Shown here: positions 18,369 through 26,680 of the stretch, one piece after another
Layout: each line of letters opens with the position of its first letter
Position numbering within the stretch: position 1 is the stretch's first letter
Source: Algoriphagus sp.
Lineage (GTDB): Bacteria; Bacteroidota; Bacteroidia; Cytophagales; Cyclobacteriaceae
Assembly (NCBI RefSeq): GCF_013373065.1
Contig: NZ_JABXIN010000003.1
Coordinates: forward strand, 186,001-250,000
Direction: 5' to 3'
DNA: 64,000 nucleotides
The notes under the pieces: model-generated
The model's input: only the letters and a program-made list of their open reading frames with translations
Databases searched by the model: none
Told to the model about the DNA's origin: nothing
Made by a program: the position numbers and the translations under genes

Positions 18369-19124
18369 TTAGGATTCAAGCAGGTTTCTGAAGTGTTTTT
18401 CAATTTGACCAATTGCATCGAAGTTCGGGTCAATATTGATCACACCTTTTCCTAGTTCATGCCAAAGTCCGTCTCCACAATCGAGGTAAATGCCTCGTTT
18501 TTTGCCTGGGGATTCCTTTGCCAGATCATAATCATAGTCAGGGGTAAAGATTAATTTCATCAACTGAAAAGCATACTCCCAGTTTAAGGTATCGCTTTGG
18601 CCATCATGTTCGTAAATCACCTTTCGATGAGCAAACTGAAGCTGGATGGAGGCATCTTGGACATGATCATGATCCACGAGTCGGAAATTGATTTGTAAAG
18701 GATTTTCTTTTTTCGCCGTCTCGTAGATCGCTTGGATTAGATCTTGTGCAAGCAGCTGCCAAGCTTCTTGGTTAGAGGGAGACTTAAATGGACTTGTTTT
18801 CCCCTTTTCTGTGGTCGCTACCGTAAGTTCACCTTCACCTTCCACTCGAGAGGCATAGCGGGTTTGATCAAGCAATTCCAGAACCGGCTTTTTCCATGTT
18901 TCATCCAAGTCCCCGTTAAATTGATAATCATCCGATAGGGTGAAGCCTTCTTCAATAATTTCTTCCTCTGTTAAATCTTCCCGGTCTGTATAATGAAGTT
19001 CTAAAGAGGCTCGAAGCGATTCCTTGCTCCAATCCAAAGAGAGTCGAAAAACGTGGCTATAGGGTGGTGGAATAATTCCCGAATGGTATTCTAAAACTAC
19101 TCCTTCAATGTCTTGCTTACTCAA
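18369..19124 (-). CDS. Unknown 251-residue cytoplasmic protein
   Basis: No family is recognised. The protein is acidic, without signal peptide or membrane segment, and looks like a mixed alpha/beta fold. Alternating strands such as HVFRLSLDW, SLRASLELHYT and ASIQLQFAHRKVIYEHD suggest a beta-sheet core, and the C-terminal AIGQIEKHFRNLLES is helical. Two charged stretches, EDLTEEEIIEEG and DDYQFNGDLDE, stand out. It is convergent with the XRE/S24 gene and 92 bp from the end of a DUF2141 gene; no operon partner is obvious. Confidence 0.7.
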   Translation of the reverse strand: MSKQDIEGVVLEYHSGIIPPPYSHVFRLSLDWSKESLRASLELHYTDREDLTEEEIIEEGFTLSDDYQFNGDLDETWKKPVLELLDQTRYASRVEGEGELTVATTEKGKTSPFKSPSNQEAWQLLAQDLIQAIYETAKKENPLQINFRLVDHDHVQDASIQLQFAHRKVIYEHDGQSDTLNWEYAFQLMKLIFTPDYDYDLAKESPGKKRGIYLDCGDGLWHELGKGVINIDPNFDAIGQIEKHFRNLLES

Positions 19125-19216
19125 AATCTTAAATTTTTGATTGATACAAAAGTAGCTTTTTTGGATGAAATCTTTGGGAAAAGGATACGGGGATTCTCCT
19201 CGAGCTCCTCTAAAGC

Positions 19217-19642
19217 TTACTTTTTCAAATCGATGGTGACTTTATTTTTTTTGCCTGCTTTGATTTCTATCAGGCACTTTTCAAAGGAGGGAATACTAAA
19301 TCCCACCGAGGGATTATTTGAGAATCCGTAGCGCTCGAGGGGATATCCAAATAGGTTTTTGTTCAATTTTCCATTTTCATCTTCATCATGAAAAGCACAA
19401 ATCGCATATTTCCCCGGTGGTAGGGAGTCCAGTTGGATTTTGGCATGATGATTTGTAATGGGAAGGCTTAAGGCTAGATTAGCCAATTCGGGATCATCGG
19501 GGTAGCCCTTTACTTGATCAAAAACCAATACCCTGATGAGTCCGAGGTTTGATTTACTTTGGGTAATGGTCAACTCCAGACTGGTTTCAGTTTGTGAGAA
19601 CCAACCAATTAGTAGTAAGGAGTTAAGAATCCAAAGTAACAT
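19217..19642 (-). CDS. DUF2141 domain secreted protein
   Basis: A 141-residue protein with a short hydrophobic N-terminus (MLLWILNSLLLIGWFSQ) acting as a signal peptide. The DUF2141 signature AFHDEDENGKLNKNLFGYP followed by RYGFSNNP is clear. These are small beta-sandwich proteins of the bacterial envelope with no known reaction; the DxDxNG stretch may bind calcium. The start lies inside the 3' end of menE with a 20-bp overlap, so expression is coupled to that gene, though no link to menaquinone synthesis is known. Confidence 0.82.
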   Translation of the reverse strand: MLLWILNSLLLIGWFSQTETSLELTITQSKSNLGLIRVLVFDQVKGYPDDPELANLALSLPITNHHAKIQLDSLPPGKYAICAFHDEDENGKLNKNLFGYPLERYGFSNNPSVGFSIPSFEKCLIEIKAGKKNKVTIDLKK

Positions 19643-20702
19643 GTGCTAGGGTTTTGATCCGGTTGATTTTTCCGCTGGAGGTTTCCTCAAAATGGTCCAG
19701 AAAATGGATTTTTCTAGGACGCTCAAATTTTGGGAGAATCGTTTCCAGCTCATGGAGCAAATTCTTTGCCCGATTCGAGTCCTTCTCATTAGATTCTATT
19801 AATAAGACTAATTCTTGTCCCAGCATCTGATCTGGAATGCCTCCCAGAAAAAAACGTTTTCCGGGAAAAAGCCTGTCTATGGACTCTTCAATTTGGGGTT
19901 CCAAACTTTCCGGAAATAGTTTTACACCTCCAGAATTAACCACAAAATCCACTCTGCCTAACCAGCGAAAATATCTAGATGAGTTGATGATGACTTTGTC
20001 ATTGGTTTGAATTCGTTGATTTCCGCTCATGGGGCTTTCGATCCAAAGTGTCTCTCGATCATCTTGGCCGATTTGCACACCGGGAAGCGGTTGATACCAA
20101 AGTGCTTCTCCTGTAATTTTTGCGAGGGCTATATGGGAAACCGTTTCGGTCATCCCGAAACTTTGCCAAGCATTTATGTGGTTTTCGGATAATTGTCGTT
20201 GCAGCCGAAGCGAACTCGGTGCTCCTCCAATCAATACATGTTTGATTTGTTGAAGCTTCTGTTTTGATTTAGGGTTGTTTAAGCAGGTTTCCACCTGTAA
20301 GGGAACCATGGCTACAAAATCAGGCAATAGGTTTTCCGCAAGATTTGCAAGTGGATCGCTAGTTGGTTCAACCAAAATTACCGCTGCATCCCATACCATG
20401 GCCCGAACAAGCATCATTTTTCCCGCAATGTAATTGGGATGAAGACAAGCGAGCAACAAGTCAGATTTTTCAATTTGAAAAAAGGCTGCAGTAGCCTTTG
20501 CGCTAGCTAACAATTGGCTTCTGGTGATTTGGATTTCTTTTGGAGTACCTGTCGATCCAGAAGTTTTTTGAATGAATTTTTCTTTCCCCACTATCCAATC
20601 TCGGCAAAATAAGAGTGCCTGTTTCAAAACTTCATTTTCAGAAGAAGTTTGAAAATCATCGGGCGTACGGAAGATTTGATTTTCAAAATGAAGTTGGAAC
20701 AT
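19623..20702 (-). CDS. menE: O-succinylbenzoate-CoA ligase (MenE-like AMP-binding enzyme)
   Basis: A 359-residue adenylate-forming enzyme, shorter than the usual ~450-500 but with the motifs in order: P-loop QKTSGSTGTPKE, SFGMTETVSH, a late YFRWLGRVDFVVNSGGVKLFPE hinge and the catalytic Lys in SSGKINRIK. It would activate o-succinylbenzoate to its CoA thioester for the next enzyme, MenB, whose gene lies divergently 104 bp away. The shortening removes part of the N-terminal subdomain, a form I associate with Bacteroidota MenE. The MenB neighbour makes the assignment strong. Confidence 0.85.
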   Translation of the reverse strand: MFQLHFENQIFRTPDDFQTSSENEVLKQALLFCRDWIVGKEKFIQKTSGSTGTPKEIQITRSQLLASAKATAAFFQIEKSDLLLACLHPNYIAGKMMLVRAMVWDAAVILVEPTSDPLANLAENLLPDFVAMVPLQVETCLNNPKSKQKLQQIKHVLIGGAPSSLRLQRQLSENHINAWQSFGMTETVSHIALAKITGEALWYQPLPGVQIGQDDRETLWIESPMSGNQRIQTNDKVIINSSRYFRWLGRVDFVVNSGGVKLFPESLEPQIEESIDRLFPGKRFFLGGIPDQMLGQELVLLIESNEKDSNRAKNLLHELETILPKFERPRKIHFLDHFEETSSGKINRIKTLAHVTLDS

Positions 20703-20806
20703 GCCGAATGTGCTTAAGGAAAAGGAAGGTTATGATCAAATCAACAAATTTGAAGCTAGCCTGTTATCTTGCAAAAAAATCGAATTTTTAAACCAAATCG
20801 AAACTT

Positions 20807-21640
20807 ATGGAGTGGATTACCGCAAAAGAATACGAAGATATCACCTACAAAAAGTGTAATGGGGTTGCCCGAATTGCCTTCAATCGTCCCGGAGTACGAA
20901 ATGCTTTCCGTCCCAAAACTACCGCGGAATTATATGATGCCTTTTATGATGCGCAGGAGGATACCTCCATCGGGGTCGTTCTTTTATCCGGAGAAGGTCC
21001 TTCTCCCAAGGATGGAAAATGGGCGTTTTGTTCCGGGGGAGATCAAAAAGCACGAGGACATCAAGGCTATGTAGGAGATGATGGTTATCATCGCCTGAAT
21101 ATCTTGGAGGTTCAGCGGCTGATTCGATTTATGCCCAAAGTCGTGATTGCAGTAGTTCCTGGATGGGCTGTGGGTGGAGGCCATAGTTTGCATGTGGTTT
21201 GTGATTTAACCTTAGCGAGCAAGGAACATGCGATTTTTAAGCAGACAGATGCAGATGTGACAAGTTTTGATGGAGGATATGGTTCTGCATATCTGGCAAA
21301 AATGGTCGGTCAGAAAAAAGCGCGTGAAATTTTCTTCTTAGGAAGGAATTATTCTGCACAGGAAGCTTTTGAAATGGGAATGGTCAATGCGGTAATTCCT
21401 CATGATGAATTGGAAGATACAGCCTATCAGTGGGCGCAAGAAATTCTTCAAAAATCACCGACTTCCATCAAAATGCTGAAGTTTGCAATGAACTTGACCG
21501 ATGATGGCATGGTTGGACAGCAGGTGTTTGCCGGAGAGGCTACTCGCTTGGCCTATATGACTGAGGAAGCGAAGGAAGGAAGAAATGCTTTCTTAGAGAA
21601 GCGAAAGCCTGACTTCAGTAAGATTAAATGGATTCCATAA
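20807..21640 (+). CDS. menB: 1,4-dihydroxy-2-naphthoyl-CoA synthase
   Basis: A 277-residue crotonase-fold enzyme with the MenB-specific markers RPGVRNAFRPKT, CSGGDQ, GWAVGGGHSLHVVCDLT and the late FDGGYGSAYLAK with MEWITAKEYEDI at its start. It closes the second ring of menaquinone from o-succinylbenzoyl-CoA in the cytoplasm. The gene is divergent from menE, its pathway predecessor, and the 104-bp gap probably carries both promoters. Confidence 0.95.
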   Translation: MEWITAKEYEDITYKKCNGVARIAFNRPGVRNAFRPKTTAELYDAFYDAQEDTSIGVVLLSGEGPSPKDGKWAFCSGGDQKARGHQGYVGDDGYHRLNILEVQRLIRFMPKVVIAVVPGWAVGGGHSLHVVCDLTLASKEHAIFKQTDADVTSFDGGYGSAYLAKMVGQKKAREIFFLGRNYSAQEAFEMGMVNAVIPHDELEDTAYQWAQEILQKSPTSIKMLKFAMNLTDDGMVGQQVFAGEATRLAYMTEEAKEGRNAFLEKRKPDFSKIKWIP

Positions 21641-21666
21641 TCGGAATCACGTTCGAATATATTTAA

Positions 21667-21732
21667 AGGCTGTCTTAAAAGTCTTTTTTTGTCATGCGCT
21701 CAACCTGACAAAGGGCATTTATGAGACAGCCT
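21667..21732. repeat. MITE-like 66-bp element with 9-bp terminal inverted repeats
   Basis: AGGCTGTCT (21667-21675) and AGACAGCCT (21724-21732) are exact inverted repeats bounding 48 bp. Inside is a further small inverted pair, GTCA...TGAC (21691-21709). The stretch has no coding potential and lies 26 bp after menB. It could be a remnant of a non-autonomous transposable element or a long-looped terminator for menB, since a T-rich tract follows. No flanking target duplication is obvious. Confidence 0.45.
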
Positions 21733-21831
21733 CCTTTTATTCAATTTTTCCAGGCTCCCTTCTGTTTTTTTCTTCGGTTTGGGTCAAGGTATCTTCTATA
21801 TTTTCACTTCCTTTTTTATCTTATCTATAAT

Positions 21832-22128
21832 TTAGAGTTTAATAGTTTTTTGTAAAGTGCAATTGAAACCATATTGTCGGCAATAAAAATTATCTAAGTC
21901 TCTAGAAGTTGAATCGCATCCATTGTAAAAATATTTATAGCGAAGAATATTGTTGTCTCGGTCTTCAATGAGCTGATTTTTAAAAGTAATCCCTGTTTTT
22001 TTGGGTTTCTGTTTAACAAAATTCGATTCGTAGGTTTCTTGCGCCTGAAGATTAAAATGAATGAAAAACCCTAGGAATGCAAGCGCAATCGAGGCGGGTT
22101 TTCAGAAATAAAATTTAAAAAAACGCAT
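21832..22128 (-). pseudogene. Small secreted-protein gene interrupted by an in-frame TGA
   Basis: From the ATG at 22128 the minus strand reads MRFFKFYF, then TGA (22102-22104), then KPASIALAFLGFFIHFNLQAQ. It goes on in the same frame for 68 more residues to a TAA at 21832. Read through, it is a good signal peptide with a LQAQ cleavage site plus a mature domain of ~68 residues with three cysteines. No alternative ATG, GTG or TTG lies between the TGA and the hydrophobic core. A TGG-to-TGA change would account for it. It lies 12 bp downstream of the ROK gene on the same strand. The family is not recognised. Confidence 0.6.
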
Positions 22129-22140
22129 AGCATTGGAATA

Positions 22141-23388
22141 TTAACCCAAGCGATTCAGTACATCTTCGAATAGCTGTTCGTTTACGACAGCGACCCCTCC
22201 CATCAAACCAACATCTTCACCCAATTGGTAAAGTGCCAATTCAGATTTTTCTCGTGACTTGGCCATACTGTAAATGTTTAAGGCCTGTTGAATTGGAGTA
22301 ATTAGGTATTGGTTGGCCTCCGCGACAGAACCACCAATGATGATGAGGTCAGGATTAAGCAATTGTATCAGAATAGAAATACCTCTTCCTAAATCCAATC
22401 CTGCTTCGGATAGAATAGTGATGGCACGCTGATCACCAGCTAATGACGCCTCAACAACCAAACTGGGTTCTAGTTCTCCATGATGATCCCGTACAATTCG
22501 GGCAAGGATACTATCTGTGTCTAGTTTGATAGCTTCTTCTGCCATCCGGACAATTGCTGTTCCGGAGGCAACTGCTTCCAAACAGCCTTTTTTACCACAA
22601 ATACAGGTGACATTGCGATTTTCAAAAATCGGGGAGTGTGAAAACTCGCCTGCAAAACCAGAAGCTCCTCTGTAAATTTTTCCGTCGATAATGATTCCCA
22701 AACCGATTCCCCAGCCAACAAAAACACCCAATACGTTTTTGTGCTCATGTTCTGAACCAAACTTGAATTCGGCCAAGGTCATCGCTCTCGCATCATTCTC
22801 TAGGAATATCTTTTTCTCGAAGCGAGCCTCAAAATTTTCAAGCAATGTTTTTCTGCCAAATCGTAAGTAGGTATAGTTTATTCCTCCAACAGCATCTACC
22901 AAACCTGGCATTGAAACGCCGATTGCAATAATTTTTTCAGAAGGAATTTCAGATTTTTTTAAATATCCTTCCATCAAATCGCAGATTTGATCGAATGTCT
23001 CCTTTTCATTGTTTAAAATAATCTTATGAGACTCTTTGGGAACAACCAGCGTATTATGGCAGGAGTATAAGCCAAGGTTAATTGTGTATTTTGATAGATC
23101 GACTGATAAAACATAAAAAGCATCTTCGGCCAGTCGGTAAAGATCAGGTTTCCGTCCTCCTTGTGATTCGGCACGTCCGTGCTTGATAATTTCACCGGAA
23201 CTCATTAAGTCATTTAAGAGTGAATTTACGGTAGGAAGGGAGATTCCCACTTCATTACAGATTTCACTCGCGGTATTTGCTCCTTTTAGATAGAGGTTTT
23301 TGATGATCTTTAATTTATTGAGGTAGCTCTTTATTTCAACTACCCCATCCATTTGATCAATGACAGCTTGAGGATTAATTAGGTTCAT
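22141..23388 (-). CDS. ROK-family transcriptional regulator
   Basis: A 415-residue protein. Residues ~22-85 form a MarR/winged-helix type reader domain (ASEICNEVGISLPTVNSLLNDLM, then GGRKPDLYRL). The remainder is the ROK sugar-kinase-like domain with GVSMPGLVD, LENDARAMTLAEF, GWGIGLGIIIDGKIYRG, and the structural zinc motif CICGKKGCLEA. NagC/XylR/Mlc-type proteins sense sugars or phosphosugars. No sugar operon is adjacent on this strand; the divergent cupin gene 164 bp away may be under its control. Targets are unknown. Confidence 0.87.
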   Translation of the reverse strand: MNLINPQAVIDQMDGVVEIKSYLNKLKIIKNLYLKGANTASEICNEVGISLPTVNSLLNDLMSSGEIIKHGRAESQGGRKPDLYRLAEDAFYVLSVDLSKYTINLGLYSCHNTLVVPKESHKIILNNEKETFDQICDLMEGYLKKSEIPSEKIIAIGVSMPGLVDAVGGINYTYLRFGRKTLLENFEARFEKKIFLENDARAMTLAEFKFGSEHEHKNVLGVFVGWGIGLGIIIDGKIYRGASGFAGEFSHSPIFENRNVTCICGKKGCLEAVASGTAIVRMAEEAIKLDTDSILARIVRDHHGELEPSLVVEASLAGDQRAITILSEAGLDLGRGISILIQLLNPDLIIIGGSVAEANQYLITPIQQALNIYSMAKSREKSELALYQLGEDVGLMGGVAVVNEQLFEDVLNRLG

Positions 23389-23552
23389 GGCAGAAAGATA
23401 TACTTGAAATAAGTTAATTTTTGCCTATCAAAAAAAACTTTCAAAAAAAAATCATAAAACAGCTCTAACATTTTAAATATTAATTCGATTTATTTCTTTT
23501 GTAAGCGGTTTTAGTAAAAAAGATTTTATTTATTCATTCACTTATTTTGCGC

Positions 23553-24074
23553 ATGGATTCTTTGATTTTTAATTCTACCATTTCCAAAGAGGAGGTTTTT
23601 GGGAAGGTTCGGAAGTTTCTGGAGACTCATGGTTTCAAAGTAGTGTCAGAAGATCAAGACCGTCCTTGGGGTGGTTTTTTTGTCATTGACGAAACTCAAA
23701 TTCGAAAATTCCACGATGATTTTTTCGCGGATATACCTTTCAGCGAATCTCAATATTCTCAAAAACTGAGTCCTAAATTTCTATTGGTAGCTCCGGGCGC
23801 AAGGCTGTCTTGGCAGTATCATTTTCGGAGAGCCGAAATTTGGAAATTGATTTTTGGGGAAGCGGGAATTGTCCGAAGCCAAACAGATGAAATGGGAAAG
23901 GAGCAGGAAATGATTTTAGGAAAAACGATTCAGCTTCAAAAAGGGGAACGCCATCGACTAACAGGGAAACAGAACTGGGGAGTAATTGCAGAGATTTGGA
24001 TGCATACAGATCCTTCAGAACCTTCAGATGAATTGGACATTGTAAGAGTTCAGGATGATTATGATAGAAAATGA
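23553..24074 (+). CDS. Cupin protein resembling mannose-6-phosphate isomerase C-terminal domain
   Basis: A 173-residue protein from the ATG at 23553 (an in-frame TTG lies two codons earlier). It has a single cupin-like domain. The segments RPWGGFFVID, LSWQYHFRRAEIWKLIFG and LQKGERHRLTG resemble the PWG...LS.Q.H..R.E.W.V..G...L..G....IP pattern of type II phosphomannose isomerase/guanylyltransferase cupins. Isomerase activity is possible but the metal ligands are only partly conserved. It is divergent from a sugar-responsive ROK gene, which supports a carbohydrate role. A terminator follows. Confidence 0.72.
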   Translation: MDSLIFNSTISKEEVFGKVRKFLETHGFKVVSEDQDRPWGGFFVIDETQIRKFHDDFFADIPFSESQYSQKLSPKFLLVAPGARLSWQYHFRRAEIWKLIFGEAGIVRSQTDEMGKEQEMILGKTIQLQKGERHRLTGKQNWGVIAEIWMHTDPSEPSDELDIVRVQDDYDRK

Positions 24075-24077
24075 AAA

Positions 24078-24108
24078 CTCCCGGCCAAATGGTCGGGAGC
24101 TTCTTTTT
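24078..24108 (+). terminator. Rho-independent terminator after the cupin gene
   Basis: A 9-bp stem, CTCCCGGCC (24078-24086) with GGTCGGGAG (24091-24099), loop AAAT, one G-T wobble, then a T-rich tail. Confidence 0.88.
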
Positions 24109-24267
24109 AAAACGTTTGTCCGTAGCTCAATCACCCTTAAAATTTATTCAATCAAGTTAAAAAAAAATTCACTAGCGGACTAGTCTTAAGAACCCTAAGG
24201 TAATTATAATTATTTGAAATCCAAATATTTGGGTGTAAAAATATTCTTAGCCTTGATCAAATACTTT

Positions 24268-24432
24268 TTACTGTATTTTTTCAATTTTCTTGGCAATTTC
24301 CTCTGCCTCTGCCATTAATTTATCGGATTCCGCCCGATTACTATGAGAGAGTTTGTGTGCTTTTTCGAGTGTTTTTTTATACAATTCCTGAAGTTTTTCT
24401 GCTTCAGTTTTCTTTTTGAATAGATTGAACAT
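24268..24432 (-). CDS. Lacal_2735-type small protein (54 residues)
   Basis: An ORF of 54 codons on the minus strand, MFNLFKKKTEAEKLQELYKK and onward, ending EEIAKKIEKIQ. The pattern MFxLFKKKxExEKLQxxYxK...AHKLShSNRxxSDKxxAEAEEI is that of the Lacal_2735 family of short, highly charged coiled-coil proteins found in Bacteroidota. Function unknown. It lies downstream of the MORN gene on the same strand with a 40-bp gap, so they may share a transcript. Confidence 0.75.
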   Translation of the reverse strand: MFNLFKKKTEAEKLQELYKKTLEKAHKLSHSNRAESDKLMAEAEEIAKKIEKIQ

Positions 24433-24472
24433 GGTTTTTTAATTGAAACCCAATAAAACTTGGAAGGTTTGA

Positions 24473-26035
24473 CTAATTCAAAAATTCTTGTTCGTCTTCT
24501 TCAACGACTTGATCTTCTTTATAAGTGATTAGGTCGACTAATCTGCCTGCGGCATTGTAATATTTCCAAGGCCCTTCTTTTTTACCATCCTTCATGGTTC
24601 CTTCCGAAGCTTTTCTTCCATTTTCATGATAAAAAATCCAAGTTCCCTCAGCTTTTCCTTCTTTGAAATTCCCCTCAGATTCTTTTTTACCATTGACATA
24701 GTAAGTAATCCGGGTACCATTTCCGTCTTTCAAAGTACCCTTGTCAAAAGTCGTGGATCCATCATAACTGTAGTAATCCGAAACATTTATGAGGCGACCA
24801 TTGTCCCACGTTTCTTCTTGGGTTAATTGTTTGTTGTCGTAAAACAGCCCCCAAATTCCATCTTCAAATCCTAGGATAAAAGTTCCGATTGATTTGAGTT
24901 GACCACCGTCATAATAATACACCCATTGTCCATTTTCGAGTCCTAGTTCATATTCGCCCTCGGCGATGAGAATCCCGATTTTATTGAAATATTTCCAAAG
25001 GCCTGATTTGGTATCATTTCGGTATTCGCCAATGGAATAGAGGACACCGTCTGGAAAGTAACTTTTCCAAACACCTGTTTTCATTCCGTTTGCATATTCG
25101 CCTATTACTGAAATCTCCCCATCATCAAAATATTCAATGTATTCTCCGATGGGAACTCCTAACTCATAGGTTTTTCGCTTAGCTAAGTTTTTGTTGGGGT
25201 AATATTCTTCCCAAGTCCCTACAGCAATTCCATTTTCATAATTTTCAATACGAGCTATTCGTCGGTTATCGTAATAATATTTCCAGGTTCCTATCCGATT
25301 CCCAAATTCATCGTAGGTTTCTTCAGCTTCAACTATGTTTGATTCAGGGAAATATCGGATCCATTTCCCGACTTTTTTTCCGTTTTTATATTCTCCTTGT
25401 TCATATACTTGATTTCCAAAGGAGTAGCGCTTGATGATGCCTTCCATTTTACCATCCTTGTAAGCTCCTTCAAAAGTCAGGTTTCCGTAGGGATCATATT
25501 CTAAATAAGGCCCATTGCGTAAGCCATTTTCGTAATATTCACGAATAGAAACCTCGCCAGTGTAAAAATATCGTATCCATTGTCCTGTTCGCTTTCCATC
25601 TTCAAATTGGCCTTCAAAAGAGACTTGATAGGGGTTTACTCCAGCGGGACGTCCTGTTTTTCCATAATATTCAACATACTTCCCAACGAGAACGCTATCC
25701 TTGAAAACCATTTGACGGATTGGATAACCATCCTCATCAAATAAGACACTGGGACCAAAAAGTTTTCCGTCTTTGTATTCTACTTCCGCTTGTTTTTTGC
25801 CATCTGGAAAGTAGGAAACCCAAGTTCCTTCTCTTCTTCCATCTTCGAAAGTTCCAGTTGTCAGTAATTTGTTGGTCTTGGCATCATAAATTTTCCATAA
25901 GCCTTGTCGCATCTGATTGGTAATGACACCCGTCGCAATCAAGCTTGAATCTTGACTGTATTGTTTGACCAGTTGGTTTTCCTGGGCAAAAAGTGAGGTA
26001 AAACTAAAAAAGAGAAGAATGAGTAGGTATCTCAT
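24473..26035 (-). CDS. Secreted MORN-repeat (YwqK-like) protein
   Basis: The start at 26035 gives signal peptide MRYLLILLFFSFTSLFAQ; the longer frame adds 17 non-signal residues. The 520-residue product is almost entirely ~18 repeats of 23-25 residues with consensus GxWxxYxxxGxxxxxGxYxxGxxx, ending in an acidic tail (EEDEQEFLN). MORN-like repeats form elongated beta-hairpin arrays and often bind membranes or other proteins. Database names in this class often read YwqK-family antitoxin, but nothing toxin-like is adjacent. Location is periplasm or outer-membrane surface. Confidence 0.82.
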   Translation of the reverse strand: MRYLLILLFFSFTSLFAQENQLVKQYSQDSSLIATGVITNQMRQGLWKIYDAKTNKLLTTGTFEDGRREGTWVSYFPDGKKQAEVEYKDGKLFGPSVLFDEDGYPIRQMVFKDSVLVGKYVEYYGKTGRPAGVNPYQVSFEGQFEDGKRTGQWIRYFYTGEVSIREYYENGLRNGPYLEYDPYGNLTFEGAYKDGKMEGIIKRYSFGNQVYEQGEYKNGKKVGKWIRYFPESNIVEAEETYDEFGNRIGTWKYYYDNRRIARIENYENGIAVGTWEEYYPNKNLAKRKTYELGVPIGEYIEYFDDGEISVIGEYANGMKTGVWKSYFPDGVLYSIGEYRNDTKSGLWKYFNKIGILIAEGEYELGLENGQWVYYYDGGQLKSIGTFILGFEDGIWGLFYDNKQLTQEETWDNGRLINVSDYYSYDGSTTFDKGTLKDGNGTRITYYVNGKKESEGNFKEGKAEGTWIFYHENGRKASEGTMKDGKKEGPWKYYNAAGRLVDLITYKEDQVVEEDEQEFLN

Positions 26036-26154
26036 AAGATTTGTAATCAGAATTTTATTGGCTTTGGAAGCAATATTCTCTACCAATTTAGAATATTAGT
26101 ACGGGGATTATTCAATATTGGTTAAAAAAATCATTGCTATGATTTCTGAGAACC

Positions 26155-26679
26155 TTAAAACAAGAAATCAAACACTTCTTGAATATTTCCTTTCCAATTA
26201 GCTAGGTTCTCCTCTGATTGGGAGTAAACTTCTAATTCTTTAAACCACTGTTGGTATTCTAAATCATCAGAAATAGATTGGATTTCTGAATCTTGGGATA
26301 GTATTTTAGGATAATCCCAAGGGCTCTCTGTAAGGCATTTTTTGAACCCGATGCTGGATAAATCAAGCATTGGGAAATTTTCTTTCCCTACTAATACAAA
26401 TAGAAAAGCACCTCTTCCAAACCAATTTAGAATTCGGATATTAAGACCCGTATTGAAGTCGAAATCACGAACCAAGTCTAAAACTTGGTAAGGGAGCCCT
26501 TCCAAATCCTGTCCTTGGGAAAGCTTTTTCCCTTTGGAATCAGGGTGTATTTTCTTTAGATATTCCTGTGAAAATTCATCTCCAACCTTTCCCAATAGAT
26601 CCCAGAATTGATACTTCAGCTGATTTTGCCTTCTGATCAATTCTTCATTTTTCCAAAGGGAAAGGTCTATTTCCTGCAT
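26155..26679 (-). CDS. Unknown protein translationally coupled to fabH
   Basis: The start at 26679 (MQEIDLSLWKNEELIRRQNQ) is chosen because it lies 1 bp after the FabH stop; the longer frame runs inside fabH. The product is 174 residues, with no signal peptide or membrane segment. It is alpha/beta with many aromatic residues (DFNTGLNIRILNWFGRGAFL, SDDLEYQQWFKELEVYSQ). I do not recognise the family. Tight coupling to a ketoacyl-ACP synthase suggests a role near fatty acid or aryl-polyene-type synthesis, but this is context only. Confidence 0.65.
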   Translation of the reverse strand: MQEIDLSLWKNEELIRRQNQLKYQFWDLLGKVGDEFSQEYLKKIHPDSKGKKLSQGQDLEGLPYQVLDLVRDFDFNTGLNIRILNWFGRGAFLFVLVGKENFPMLDLSSIGFKKCLTESPWDYPKILSQDSEIQSISDDLEYQQWFKELEVYSQSEENLANWKGNIQEVFDFLF

Positions 26680-26680
26680 T

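Noticed and set aside
22102-22104. TGA as a recoded or selenocysteine codon
   Set aside because: No stem-loop of the SECIS kind and no family support; it sits in a signal peptide where selenocysteine would have no use.
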